64,000 nucleotides of DNA from a virus: positions 1-64,000 of IMG/VR virus record IMGVR_UViG_3300021136_000003; one strand, 5' to 3'. This document shows positions 24,983 to 32,177 of the stretch, in pieces. Position 1 is the stretch's first letter; each line of letters starts with the position of its first letter. The notes below the pieces were generated by a model. The model was not told where the DNA came from. It worked only from the letters and a program-made list of their open reading frames with translations, and made no database searches. The position numbers were made by a program, and so were the translations under genes.

Positions 24983-26109
24983 TATTTAATTGCCTCTTTC
25001 AGGTATACATATGTGTTGATAGATGTATTTAGTTCTTTACATTTCTTGGGTCGCCGCTGATTATGCTGCACTATCATTTTATCTTTAGATTTATATTCCG
25101 GTGCGCCATCATGCCAGGCTCCGTTTTTATTTAAAGTGAATGGCACCATTACTTTTAAAATAATCCCTTCATCCTCAGCAGTCATACAAATACTTTTACC
25201 AGATGCTGAGAATTTAACCTGCATATTATCATTTTGTAATCGTTCGACCAGTTTTTTAAATTTCAAGTTTGTTATGCTATCAACAACCTGATCAGGGAAT
25301 AAACATAGCAATTCCCCTCCGTCAGAATCCATACCGGTCATTTTTAAAAAACGTTGTTTAATAACACTCGCCGGAAATGAACTCATCGCATCAATAGTGA
25401 GGGCAATCTGGTTATTACCATGGCTCTCGCAATCAGTTTTCCATTGATTTTCCACATCATCGGTGAACCACTCGGCGTAAGGTCCGACGGTGTATTTGAT
25501 TTTTACATCATCATTTATTTGTTTCGCCGATACAAACGCATTGACTAATTTAGTTTCGGAAATATTTTTATCTTTTGCCCACTCAGTGATGAACCTAATG
25601 CACTGGTCAGCTTTTTTAGTGCTGAATACCGTGCTGTTATATTCGCATTTACTGATGCTATGACTATCAAAGAGTAGATTTAATAAAAACGTTGTAAATG
25701 TGCCGGAACACACCTGTATATTTGCAAAGTCCTTGGAATAATTTTTCAACGAAATTTCTTTTTTACTGCCACCTGATAGTAAGAGTTCTATATCGCCCTT
25801 TTTTCGAGCAGCCCTACCCGCGACGGTCATATCGTATAAATCGAACGTTTGACCTGGATACTCCCTTGACCAACCCTCAATGATTGACTTGGCGTGTTTT
25901 TCCAGATTATTGTAATAAGGGCCGCTTTCCTTAAAGGTCTCGAAAGATGCAGGAATATTATTTAAATAGCGCAGAAAATCACTTTTTAAGATATTCGAAC
26001 GTCCTGTAGTTGTTGCTACATTTAGCTTTTCTGCTTCTTCCTGAAACCGATATGTTGCATATAGTTCGGCCGCAATTTGCGCCTTTTTTTGATTTAATTC
26101 TTTAGCCAT
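24982..26109 (-). CDS. putative restriction endonuclease (PD-(D/E)xK type)
   Basis: A 375-residue protein. KKGDIELLLSGG...KKEISLKNY carries D106, E118 and K122, a PD-(D/E)xK-like site with the variant S-L-K ending found in some type II enzymes. The rest has no recognised domain, as is usual for restriction enzymes. It is immediately upstream of, and coupled to, the methyltransferase. The start at 26109 lies downstream of the promoter at 26143-26171; the frame stays open to 26298. A conflicting role as an accessory or specificity protein cannot be excluded. Confidence 0.6.
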   Translation of the reverse strand: MAKELNQKKAQIAAELYATYRFQEEAEKLNVATTTGRSNILKSDFLRYLNNIPASFETFKESGPYYNNLEKHAKSIIEGWSREYPGQTFDLYDMTVAGRAARKKGDIELLLSGGSKKEISLKNYSKDFANIQVCSGTFTTFLLNLLFDSHSISKCEYNSTVFSTKKADQCIRFITEWAKDKNISETKLVNAFVSAKQINDDVKIKYTVGPYAEWFTDDVENQWKTDCESHGNNQIALTIDAMSSFPASVIKQRFLKMTGMDSDGGELLCLFPDQVVDSITNLKFKKLVERLQNDNMQVKFSASGKSICMTAEDEGIILKVMVPFTLNKNGAWHDGAPEYKSKDKMIVQHNQRRPKKCKELNTSINTYVYLKEAIK

Positions 26110-26142
26110 TACGCGCTTTTTAATGAGGTTAATAATTTGGTT

Positions 26143-26171
26143 AGTATAACACAATACGGATTTATTGTCAA
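26143..26171 (-). promoter_or_regulatory. sigma70 promoter of the RM-like operon
   Basis: TTGACA (26166-26171), 17-nt spacer, TATACT (26143-26148) on the minus strand, 34 nt before the endonuclease-like ATG. No stop or terminator separates it from the gene at 26178. Confidence 0.75.
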
Positions 26172-26177
26172 ATCCGA

Positions 26178-26348
26178 TTAGGCATCGTAATCGGCGCCGT
26201 CCATCTGGTCGTCCCAGAATTCCTGTGCTTCGGCTTCGTTGTCGAATGTTTCCAGAACGTTCATTCCGCCCAGAGGGTACGGGAACCAAACGAGCCATTC
26301 GTCACGATCCTCGTCGTAAGTACAAAATAGTTCAACTGGTTCGCTCAT
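26178..26348 (-). CDS. small acidic phage protein
   Basis: A 56-residue acidic protein (MSEPVELFCTYDEDRDEW, ending DDQMDGADYDA). It overlaps the upstream gene by an ATGA junction. An acidic, aromatic composition of this kind is common among DNA-mimic or inhibitor proteins of phages, but there is no direct evidence for that here. Confidence 0.6.
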   Translation of the reverse strand: MSEPVELFCTYDEDRDEWLVWFPYPLGGMNVLETFDNEAEAQEFWDDQMDGADYDA

Positions 26349-26692
26349 ACAGCCACCTTTGCCAGTTTTTCCCGGAGCGACTTGATATGGTCTTTGGCTT
26401 CGTGCAGCGCGTCTCCGATGCAGTCTTCCGCTGTGCCGTCAGTGAGTACCTCTTCGGCGTCCTCGTAGAGACAGCCGCCGAGATAGTGACTGCCCATTTC
26501 GTGACCGTCGAACATCACGCGCACTCGGAGCATGAACCAATCGTACTTGCACGATTCAATATCCGCGTACAGTTGTTTTTGGTCGTCAAAACATTCAGAA
26601 AGTTGGTACCACGGGTCACTGTCCTCGTAGGTCTTGTCAACGATGACCTGAAAGCCATCGCGCTCATATTGGGCAAGTTTTTCGTAATACAT
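26345..26692 (-). CDS. phage protein of unknown function
   Basis: A 115-residue protein (MYYEKLAQYERDGFQVIVDK) with mixed alpha/beta pattern and an acidic middle. It has an AAGGAC ribosome site and the promoter at 26719-26747. It is coupled to the 56-residue acidic gene. Confidence 0.6.
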   Translation of the reverse strand: MYYEKLAQYERDGFQVIVDKTYEDSDPWYQLSECFDDQKQLYADIESCKYDWFMLRVRVMFDGHEMGSHYLGGCLYEDAEEVLTDGTAEDCIGDALHEAKDHIKSLREKLAKVAV

Positions 26693-26718
26693 CCGAGTCC
26701 TTTTCGATTCAATACAGT

Positions 26719-26747
26719 ATTATAACACAATGACGATTTAATGTCAA
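26719..26747 (-). promoter_or_regulatory. consensus sigma70 promoter
   Basis: TTGACA (26742-26747), 17-nt spacer, TATAAT (26719-26724) on the minus strand. Confidence 0.85.
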
Positions 26748-26755
26748 CCGTAGGA

Positions 26756-26796
26756 AATCCGTCAAAAGACGGATTCGAATCCCCGATTAAGGGGCT
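26756..26796. terminator. pair of hairpins between operons
   Basis: AATCCGTC-AAAA-GACGGATT is a perfect 8-bp hairpin. CCCC-GATTAA-GGGG follows, then CTTTTGTTT on the plus strand. They lie past the end of the gene at 26802 and before the promoter at 26719. They probably separate two minus-strand transcripts, although the T-run favours plus-strand termination. Confidence 0.45.
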
Positions 26797-26801
26797 TTTG
26801 T

Positions 26802-27062
26802 TTACTTCTTGGAAGTCGATTGATTTACAAAAGCGTACATCTTTTCCGCAGTCTCAAGAATCTTTTCCAGACCTGGAAACTCGGGCATTGCTACAGTGGT
26901 AACAAGCTGTCCGTTTTTGTCTTTGGCAGCAGTCAATTCCCATCCTGCAAACTTTGCTTCAAAGTCTTTGGTAACGAGGCTCTTTGCCATGTCGAGGATT
27001 TCAGTGCGGATTTCGTATCCGTTTCGGTTGAATTTTACTTCTGGTAGTTTTGGTGTGTTCAT
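26802..27062 (-). CDS. conserved small T4-type phage protein
   Basis: An 86-residue protein. KLPEVKFNRNGYEIRTEILDMAK and a C-terminal EFPGLEKILETAEKMYAFVNQ form a pattern I associate with a conserved family of short phage proteins of unknown function. The ribosome site CACACAGGAAAATT before the ATG is repeated almost exactly before the gene at 27888. Confidence 0.65.
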   Translation of the reverse strand: MNTPKLPEVKFNRNGYEIRTEILDMAKSLVTKDFEAKFAGWELTAAKDKNGQLVTTVAMPEFPGLEKILETAEKMYAFVNQSTSKK

Positions 27063-27088
27063 AATTTTCCTGTGTGTGAATTGTACAT

Positions 27089-27667
27089 TTATTTCAAAAT
27101 GTTATCAAGCGTTTTGGACGCTAATGTCCAGGGCAGTTTTGCTCGTTTGCCCATGTAATCAAATGCCCCTAGGTTCTGTGACAGACTTTCATTAAAGTAA
27201 GTGTCGATACCAGGGGAGTCTAACTCAATGTCACCTAGTGTTTCGCCGTCTTCGGTGTGAATGTGTATCCCGTTCTTGATGCACAGACGCTTGATTGCTT
27301 TGTTATGAGCCAAGCAAACCATGCATCCTTTCAGAATCTTTCTGGTGCGACAATACTGAATACATCTTTTCATCAACTTGTTTCCGAGACCACGATGCTG
27401 ATATTCCTTCAGCACAGAGAACGCCAGTTCCATTTCATCACCTTTGGCAACATGGCCAATTGCAATGAAGTTTAACTCGTAATCCTCGATACAGAATAGA
27501 ACATGCTGCTTCGGGTTCTTTTCAAAACCTTCACATAGTCTAAGCAAAGTTTCATCTTTGACGTTGAAGCCGAATCGGAGATACCGGCTGTCTTCGTCAA
27601 GTGCAAGCAAGTGCTTGGTATACTTGGGATACTCGTTGGGCAGAACCCGACGAACTACGAATGTCAT
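27089..27667 (-). CDS. GNAT-family acetyltransferase
   Basis: A 192-residue protein. LAFSVLKEYQHRGLGNKLMKRCIQYC is the GNAT acetyl-CoA-binding motif A (RGLG-like loop). The N-terminal strand-helix (VRRVLPNEYPKYTKHL) begins the fold. It overlaps the downstream member of the operon by 4 nt. The acceptor is unknown; host proteins or polyamines are possible. Confidence 0.8.
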   Translation of the reverse strand: MTFVVRRVLPNEYPKYTKHLLALDEDSRYLRFGFNVKDETLLRLCEGFEKNPKQHVLFCIEDYELNFIAIGHVAKGDEMELAFSVLKEYQHRGLGNKLMKRCIQYCRTRKILKGCMVCLAHNKAIKRLCIKNGIHIHTEDGETLGDIELDSPGIDTYFNESLSQNLGAFDYMGKRAKLPWTLASKTLDNILK

Positions 27668-27888
27668 AACTGTGTAGGTTTGTACGTGCTAGGATTAACA
27701 AGTACCTCGGAGAATGAAGTGAGAGTGTCGATTGACAACGCCATTGCTGCTTTTGTATATTCAGCTTGGGTGTCAACAAATGTGTTCATAATCGTAGCGA
27801 TTGGTTCATTCTTGACGAATGTTGATACGAATTTCTTTTTGCCTTCTTGAACTTGGTCAATGGCGATGTTTGCGAATGTTTTAATCAT
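27664..27888 (-). CDS. small phasin-like helical protein
   Basis: A 74-residue protein (MIKTFANIAIDQVQEGKKKF, then AEYTKAAMALSIDTLTSFSEV), all helical and amphipathic, like a short phasin or helix-bundle segment. I chose the ATG at 27888 (AGGAAAA upstream), not the 166-residue frame to 28164. That longer frame would lie antisense-free but out of frame within the lipoprotein gene. Assignment as phasin-like is weak. Confidence 0.55.
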   Translation of the reverse strand: MIKTFANIAIDQVQEGKKKFVSTFVKNEPIATIMNTFVDTQAEYTKAAMALSIDTLTSFSEVLVNPSTYKPTQL

Positions 27889-27976
27889 AAATTTTCCTGT
27901 GTGTGTGATTTGAGGGTTTTGCAGTTCCCTCAACTGTTGTATATTTATCGCGACCGAAATCGGATAATAGTATACT

Positions 27977-28315
27977 TTACTGTCCGCCAGGTGTCGGGCA
28001 ACCGTCAGCCTTTGGATTTGCTTTGCAAGCAGCCAAGAAAGCAGCAAGTTCAGCACTGACTTCGGCGCGAGTTTTCGCAGTTCCGACAACCGGAAGCTTG
28101 TCGGCCGCATCGCTGCACCCCATAAGCTTAGGATCGGCCTTGCAAACAGCCTTGAACGCTGCAAGTTCGGCTAACACTTCGGCACGGGTTTTTGCAGGCC
28201 CATACGCGGTCACCGCTGGTACATCAGCTTCATTTTTTACGCCGGTGTTGTTGGCTTTATCGCCACATGCCGATAAAGCAACGATTGCTGCCACTACTAA
28301 TAGTAATTTTTTCAT
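27977..28315 (-). CDS. lipoprotein with two DUF4148-like repeats
   Basis: A 112-residue protein. Residues 1-16 are a signal peptide ending in the lipobox LSAC (MKKLLLVVAAIVALSACG). Two near-identical repeats of about 27 residues follow, each starting AKTRAEV-AELAAF and containing two cysteines. KTRAEVxAEL resembles the DUF4148 unit found in Burkholderiales periplasmic proteins. The start at 28315 has AAAGGAAA. It is likely exported to the host envelope, where the cysteines may pair. Confidence 0.7.
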   Translation of the reverse strand: MKKLLLVVAAIVALSACGDKANNTGVKNEADVPAVTAYGPAKTRAEVLAELAAFKAVCKADPKLMGCSDAADKLPVVGTAKTRAEVSAELAAFLAACKANPKADGCPTPGGQ

Positions 28316-28356
28316 ATATTTTCCTTTATTAATGCAGGGTGTCCTGCTAAATGTAT

Positions 28357-28521
28357 TTATCCCCATACTTCCGAATACTTATTTAAAGCGGCTAATCTAG
28401 CCATTTTCAATCGCATCTGTACGTAAGGAGATAATTGATGTTCTAGCTTGGGACGATTATATCCAACGTGAAAATCTGTGTCAACATCGTCAAATACATC
28501 GTCATCTGCCTCGAAATTACT
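28357..28521 (-). CDS. orphan reading frame without a visible start
   Basis: Residues from about 28521 to 28357 read SNFEADDDVFDDVDTDF, then HVGYNRPKLEHQLSPYVQM and a basic helix, ending KYSEVWG. The composition looks like a real protein C-terminus. No ATG, GTG or TTG lies in frame at its beginning. The frame continues upstream only through the Ala-rich protein gene in a different phase (+1). It may be reached by frameshifting from that gene, or start at an unusual codon. Confidence 0.35.
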   Translation of the reverse strand, partial: SNFEADDDVFDDVDTDFHVGYNRPKLEHQLSPYVQMRLKMARLAALNKYSEVWG

Positions 28522-28735
28522 TTGCCGGTGTTGCGACCGGAGCAGCAGGCGCTGCGACCTTGACATCAGCACTTTTGACAGGCTTAACTGCCTTAGCCTT
28601 CTTAGCAGCGGGAGCAGCTTCTGCCTTAGCAGGTGCAGCAACTACAGCAGCGGGTGCTGCAACTGGCTTAACTGTGTCGGCTGCGAAAGCGGAGACCATG
28701 CCGAGAGCGGCGATTAAAGAGAGAACTAGTTTCAT
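28517..28735 (-). CDS. small secreted Ala/Lys/Pro-rich protein
   Basis: A 72-residue protein. MKLVLSLIAALGMVSAFAAD is a signal peptide with a probable AFA|AD cleavage site. The remainder is a low-complexity chain of Ala, Pro, Lys and Val. The start at 28735 has AAGGAAAC upstream; a longer frame reaches 28816. It probably acts in the periplasm, but no function is visible. Confidence 0.6.
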   Translation of the reverse strand: MKLVLSLIAALGMVSAFAADTVKPVAAPAAVVAAPAKAEAAPAAKKAKAVKPVKSADVKVAAPAAPVATPAK

Positions 28736-28825
28736 TTGTGTTTCCTTATAAGTAAAAATGAATGACTTTTTAATGTCATATACTAATAACGCCGTAGCCA
28801 GTGTTTCCGTTGACATGTTTCGGGA

Positions 28826-29218
28826 CTATCGGCGTTTAACTGTGATTGATTCTAAATACTCTTGTAGATTGCCATATATGGTAAGCATCATGGCGATCTT
28901 ACTGTCGTAAATGCGAATGTAGGGTTCGCGCTTTTCTTCTTTAGTTGAGCCCAGATAATACGGGCATTTCATTTTTTTGTTTAACTCAATAAGAAAGTTA
29001 TACCAACTACCCGGCGGAAGCTTATCAGCAGGGCAGTTGAAGAACTCAATCTCTGCTAATCTAAATGCTGTGTCTCCCATTGCAGTAAGACGCAGACCAT
29101 CTTGGCGGCCGGTCATCCACCATTGGAAGATGATATCATCTACTGTAGAATCTTGCTCAGGCAGTTGGGCCAGCACCGCCTCAGTTATCAGTCGTTTAGC
29201 TGATTTTCGTTCAGGCAT
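28826..29218 (-). CDS. conserved phage protein of unknown function
   Basis: A 130-residue protein (MPERKSAKRLITEAVLAQ) with the pattern QWWMTGRQDGLRLTAMGDTAFRLAEI, then PPGSWYNFLIELNKKMKCPYYLG. This matches my memory of a conserved T4-type hypothetical protein. The start at 29218 overlaps the end of the upstream gene by 8 nt. A longer frame reaches 29284. Confidence 0.7.
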   Translation of the reverse strand: MPERKSAKRLITEAVLAQLPEQDSTVDDIIFQWWMTGRQDGLRLTAMGDTAFRLAEIEFFNCPADKLPPGSWYNFLIELNKKMKCPYYLGSTKEEKREPYIRIYDSKIAMMLTIYGNLQEYLESITVKRR

Positions 29219-29504
29219 CGGGATAGACTTGAGTTCCGCCGGACATGAAGACCACGGTGAACTTGTCTGTTTTAAACTGGACATTTAATTTCCTACAGAG
29301 GTTGCGGGCATGTCCTGGATTGGAGAAGCTGGTCTTCTTATATTTAGGTGTGTCCTCGGAGTCCAAGTAGTGTTGTGACTTCAGGTTGAAGGCAGCACCT
29401 TCATAGAACACTGCCCAGATACCCGAAGCTTCAACTATTTGATCACACTTATACGAAACTTTATCTACTATTTCAAGTAGAACTTTTGGTTGTGTCCTGC
29501 TCAA
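29211..29504 (-). CDS. phage protein of unknown function
   Basis: A 97-residue protein (MSRTQPKVLLEIVDKVSYKC) with a mixed pattern and a beta-rich end (FKTDKFTVVFMSGG). It overlaps both neighbours in the operon by 4-8 nt. No recognised domain. Confidence 0.6.
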   Translation of the reverse strand: MSRTQPKVLLEIVDKVSYKCDQIVEASGIWAVFYEGAAFNLKSQHYLDSEDTPKYKKTSFSNPGHARNLCRKLNVQFKTDKFTVVFMSGGTQVYPDA

Positions 29505-29710
29505 AATTTACCACCTATTATTTCAACCTGGATCGTTTGTTCTTGAGCCGGGGTGTTTAATTTACCTGACAACAGTTCATTATTATCTGCCAGCAACTTA
29601 CTCAATTCATCGCGGAGTCCGCGCGCCTCGGCGACCGGCAAAACAACGTCCTTCCCTTGCCGGCCCTCGATGTGTGACACCTTGTCGATGAATCGCTTAA
29701 TATGAATCAT
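29501..29710 (-). CDS. small phage protein of unknown function
   Basis: A 69-residue protein (MIHIKRFIDKVSHIEGRQGK), with a helix-rich middle (ARGLRDELSKLLADNNELL) that might be a coiled coil. Overlaps the next gene by 4 nt. Not recognised. Confidence 0.6.
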   Translation of the reverse strand: MIHIKRFIDKVSHIEGRQGKDVVLPVAEARGLRDELSKLLADNNELLSGKLNTPAQEQTIQVEIIGGKF

Positions 29711-29713
29711 CTG

Positions 29714-30157
29714 TTATTTATCGTGTGTTGCCTCAGCCTCTGTTTTATATGGGCCGGCGAAATCGTATCGTAGCACGAAAATATATTTGGGACAAAAGAT
29801 TGACTCAACTGTTGCTCCCTGCTTGATGTTAAACCATCCTGCTGCATAGAAGCATTTACTCTTCGCCGTCTTGGTGAACAGGTGTAGCTTACGCTTGATA
29901 TCAATCACAGAGTTGTGAACTTTGCCTGTAGTAGGGTACGCCACATACGGCAAGTCGATCTTGGCTCTTGTCTTCTTAACAGGCTGAAATTCAATTTGAA
30001 CTTGTCGTTTGATTTTACTGGTGTTCTCAAAGTGTGAGACGGCACCGTTAATCTTCACTTCATATCCGGATCCAGTCGCCATTACATTGCCGACCTTCTC
30101 TTTCCCATTCGTCACTACCCAATACTGATCTTTAATAATAGGTTTAGCTATTAGCAT
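29714..30157 (-). CDS. conserved T4-type phage protein
   Basis: A 147-residue protein from MLIAKPIIKDQYWVV, rich in beta strands and basic residues (VGNVMATGSGYEVKING). It ends FDVAGPY-like (YDFAGPYKTEAEATHDK). I chose 30157 because AAGGGAAA lies upstream; the frame is open to 30190. I associate it with a conserved hypothetical family in T4-like phages, function unknown. Confidence 0.65.
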   Translation of the reverse strand: MLIAKPIIKDQYWVVTNGKEKVGNVMATGSGYEVKINGAVSHFENTSKIKRQVQIEFQPVKKTRAKIDLPYVAYPTTGKVHNSVIDIKRKLHLFTKTAKSKCFYAAGWFNIKQGATVESIFCPKYIFVLRYDFAGPYKTEAEATHDK

Positions 30158-30220
30158 CGTGTTTCCCTTCATATTCTGCTCCATTAACATAGTATATTTA
30201 GCCCTACTTTTACCAGTGAT

Positions 30221-30412
30221 TTACCAACTGGCGTAATCTGATATATCAACGCGAACCTGTTCGCTATCAGAGTTGACATAATCTGCGTATAGATTGGGGC
30301 CGATGCCTGATTTGCTTTCTTTGTTCAGCATCACTTCTTCTACTTCTTTGTTATCTTTGAAGATTTTTCGAAGTTGCTTCATTTGGTTCCGGTTCAGCAG
30401 TATCATGTCCAC
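30221..30412 (-). CDS. small phage protein of unknown function
   Basis: A 63-residue protein (MDMILLNRNQMKQLRKIFKD) whose start overlaps the stop of the large upstream gene by 10 nt. N-terminal basic helix, acidic end. Not recognised. Confidence 0.6.
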   Translation of the reverse strand: MDMILLNRNQMKQLRKIFKDNKEVEEVMLNKESKSGIGPNLYADYVNSDSEQVRVDISDYASW

Positions 30413-31227
30413 ATTCCATTTCTGATTTTGACAAGACGGATCATCATGTCAGTATCTTCTTTGTCATACTCAGCTTCGATCTTGCCGACAAGTTTGAAAA
30501 GTCGGCTTGATTCTTTGCGTTCCGCTGCGGTGCGATCAGAGCGAAACAGTCTACGAGGTTTGTCACCGCGTTTAACATCTTGTGCATCGTTCCAGGCGCT
30601 CCACCCGCTAGCTTCGTACGGATCAGGACGAGCAGGACGAGTAATTTTCCACCAAGTGTAGATGTCCAGAATCTCTTGCGCGTGAATAGCTTGCCTAGTA
30701 GGTTTGCCGTAGTTTGGTGAATCTTTGTCAACTCCCATATCTTCGTCGCAGACAAGAGATGCAGTCCATTTAAGACGATCTACGCCTGCTTCGGGACAGC
30801 GCCATTCTTGCCACCAGAAACGACGAGTAGATTTGTACTTGGAATCATCCTCGCCCCAACCAACTTGCATCCATGCTTCTTCAATCTCAACATAGTCAAC
30901 TAGTGATTGGAATACACAATGCAGCAGGCGGTGTTCATATTCGTAATATTGGCCCTTTTTCAGTTTGCTGGTCAGGGCATGTGTCTTGCTGACATAACGG
31001 TTGGTGATGTAGTTTCGCATATCTCCGACTTTGCGTTTCGGCCAGGTCACAAAGTCTTGCACCTTGCCGAGTCCTTCTTCAACAATCCAATAACGGACAG
31101 GATGTGCGCCGGCGGCTTTTTCGTTCCACTCGTCCCATTCTTCTGATGTTCCGGATTTCAGTTTCGTTGTTCCGCGTATCCAATCTCCGAAAGGACTACA
31201 CGACCAATAATTGCGGTGCTGTGCTAT
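30403..31227 (-). CDS. conserved phage protein with probable AUA start codon
   Basis: A 274-residue protein if translation starts at ATA (31225-31227). The frame has no ATG before codon 72, and the first GTG is at codon 56 (31062), too late. Sense from the first codon reads AQHRNYWSCSPFGDWIRG, which looks like a real, conserved N-terminus. A GGAG site lies 7 nt upstream of ATA, and ATA overlaps the TAG stop of the previous gene in the way ATGA does elsewhere. The C-terminal half is Trp-rich. Function unknown. Confidence 0.6.
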   Translation of the reverse strand: MAQHRNYWSCSPFGDWIRGTTKLKSGTSEEWDEWNEKAAGAHPVRYWIVEEGLGKVQDFVTWPKRKVGDMRNYITNRYVSKTHALTSKLKKGQYYEYEHRLLHCVFQSLVDYVEIEEAWMQVGWGEDDSKYKSTRRFWWQEWRCPEAGVDRLKWTASLVCDEDMGVDKDSPNYGKPTRQAIHAQEILDIYTWWKITRPARPDPYEASGWSAWNDAQDVKRGDKPRRLFRSDRTAAERKESSRLFKLVGKIEAEYDKEDTDMMIRLVKIRNGMWT

Positions 31228-31400
31228 GATAGTTCTCCCTGTGCTTTTATTCCAAATTCCTCAAAGATATCTTTGGCTATTCTTCCATACCATTGAATGG
31301 CATCTTCCTCGTAGTCAAAGTGAGGACTGAGTTCAACATTTTCGTCATTGTCATCAACCCATACATATACACCATTCAGTTCATCGTTTAGCAATCTCAT
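31224..31400 (-). CDS. small acidic phage protein
   Basis: A 58-residue protein (MRLLNDELNGVYVWVDDNDE). The start at 31400 overlaps the stop of the previous gene (ATGA). The frame remains open to 31454. Function unknown. Confidence 0.6.
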   Translation of the reverse strand: MRLLNDELNGVYVWVDDNDENVELSPHFDYEEDAIQWYGRIAKDIFEEFGIKAQGELS

Positions 31401-31576
31401 TCTTTCACCATTTCTAGTTGTCCGTCGAACACATACCCGACGCCTCGCAGCCATTCTTCAAAGCGTGGCAGCAGTTCGACCCAGGTTTGTTCACCGGTGA
31501 TCGTATGCTCAATATGTCGAGCAGGTCCGTATTCGTTATTTTCATCGTCAATGGCGATAAACTTATATGTCATCAT
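31397..31576 (-). CDS. small phage protein
   Basis: A 59-residue protein (MMTYKFIAIDDENNEYGPAR, ending GQLEMVKE). An AAGGAAAA ribosome site precedes the start. The end overlaps the next ATG (ATGA). Function unknown. Confidence 0.6.
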   Translation of the reverse strand: MMTYKFIAIDDENNEYGPARHIEHTITGEQTWVELLPRFEEWLRGVGYVFDGQLEMVKE

Positions 31577-31721
31577 TTTCGTTTTCCTTTATTTCTGTCA
31601 CTGTAACAGAACTGGCACTAAAATTTAACTGCTCGTAAATAAACTCTTTGCAGGCAGCAGCCATTTCCTCTTCAGATTCATAACCGTCTAACCACAACTC
31701 AACTATGAATTTTGGCATCAT
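31563..31721 (-). CDS. small phage protein
   Basis: A 52-residue protein (MMPKFIVELWLDGYESEEEM), ending KENENDDI. It has AAAGGA upstream and overlaps both neighbours by 14-23 nt. The length and pattern (strand, acidic helix) suggest a small alpha/beta domain. Function unknown. Confidence 0.5.
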   Translation of the reverse strand: MMPKFIVELWLDGYESEEEMAAACKEFIYEQLNFSASSVTVTEIKENENDDI

Positions 31722-31911
31722 TTTGTATCCTTTGTAATATACAAATCAGTTGCGGAATTGCTTTGCGGTCCATATGAAACGCACTATTAAATGGCATCCC
31801 CAAGACTTGAAACTTTAATGTAGTATCCGATGCCCACACATCAGCATACCACGCCGGCTCAAACTTTCCCTGATGTGTGGTGTCATACTGAGTGATTGCG
31901 AATTTCATCAT
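31699..31911 (-). CDS. small phage protein of unknown function
   Basis: A 70-residue protein (MMKFAITQYDTTHQGKFEPA) with several aromatic residues. It overlaps the fourth member of the FAELI-REC family by 4 nt. Not recognised. Confidence 0.6.
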   Translation of the reverse strand: MMKFAITQYDTTHQGKFEPAWYADVWASDTTLKFQVLGMPFNSAFHMDRKAIPQLICILQRIQNDAKIHS

Positions 31912-32177
31912 TCAACTCCGAAATGTTCTTTAATTGTTTCTGATGCTTGAGATAGTCCGGCATCATACCCGTTGTCCCATTCATCGCGACCATGATCACC
32001 GGTGGTTACAGAATCAATCTCGTTGATACATTCCTTCACGATGAGTTCGGCAAAGCGTTTGTTATACAGTTGAAACCAAGTATGGTTGAATGTATACCAA
32101 TCTGCTACACCCTCTGAGGAAATAGCATTGATCGGTTCAAATGCTTGCAGGGCAAGTTTGTTAATAAGTTCGCTCAT
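31908..32177 (-). CDS. small phage protein, FAELI-REC/HFGVE paralogue family, copy 4
   Basis: An 89-residue protein from MSELINKLALQA with KRFAELIVKEC and IKEHFGVE, matching the three tandem genes at the left end. The middle is different and acidic. The start at 32177 overlaps the upstream stop. Function unknown. Confidence 0.72.
   Translation of the reverse strand: MSELINKLALQAFEPINAISSEGVADWYTFNHTWFQLYNKRFAELIVKECINEIDSVTTGDHGRDEWDNGYDAGLSQASETIKEHFGVE

Noticed and set aside
26756-26796. tRNA T-arm-like palindrome GGATTCGAATCC
   Set aside because: The rest of a tRNA (acceptor pairing, D-arm, anticodon arm, CCA) is not visible on either strand; two simple hairpins explain the sequence better.
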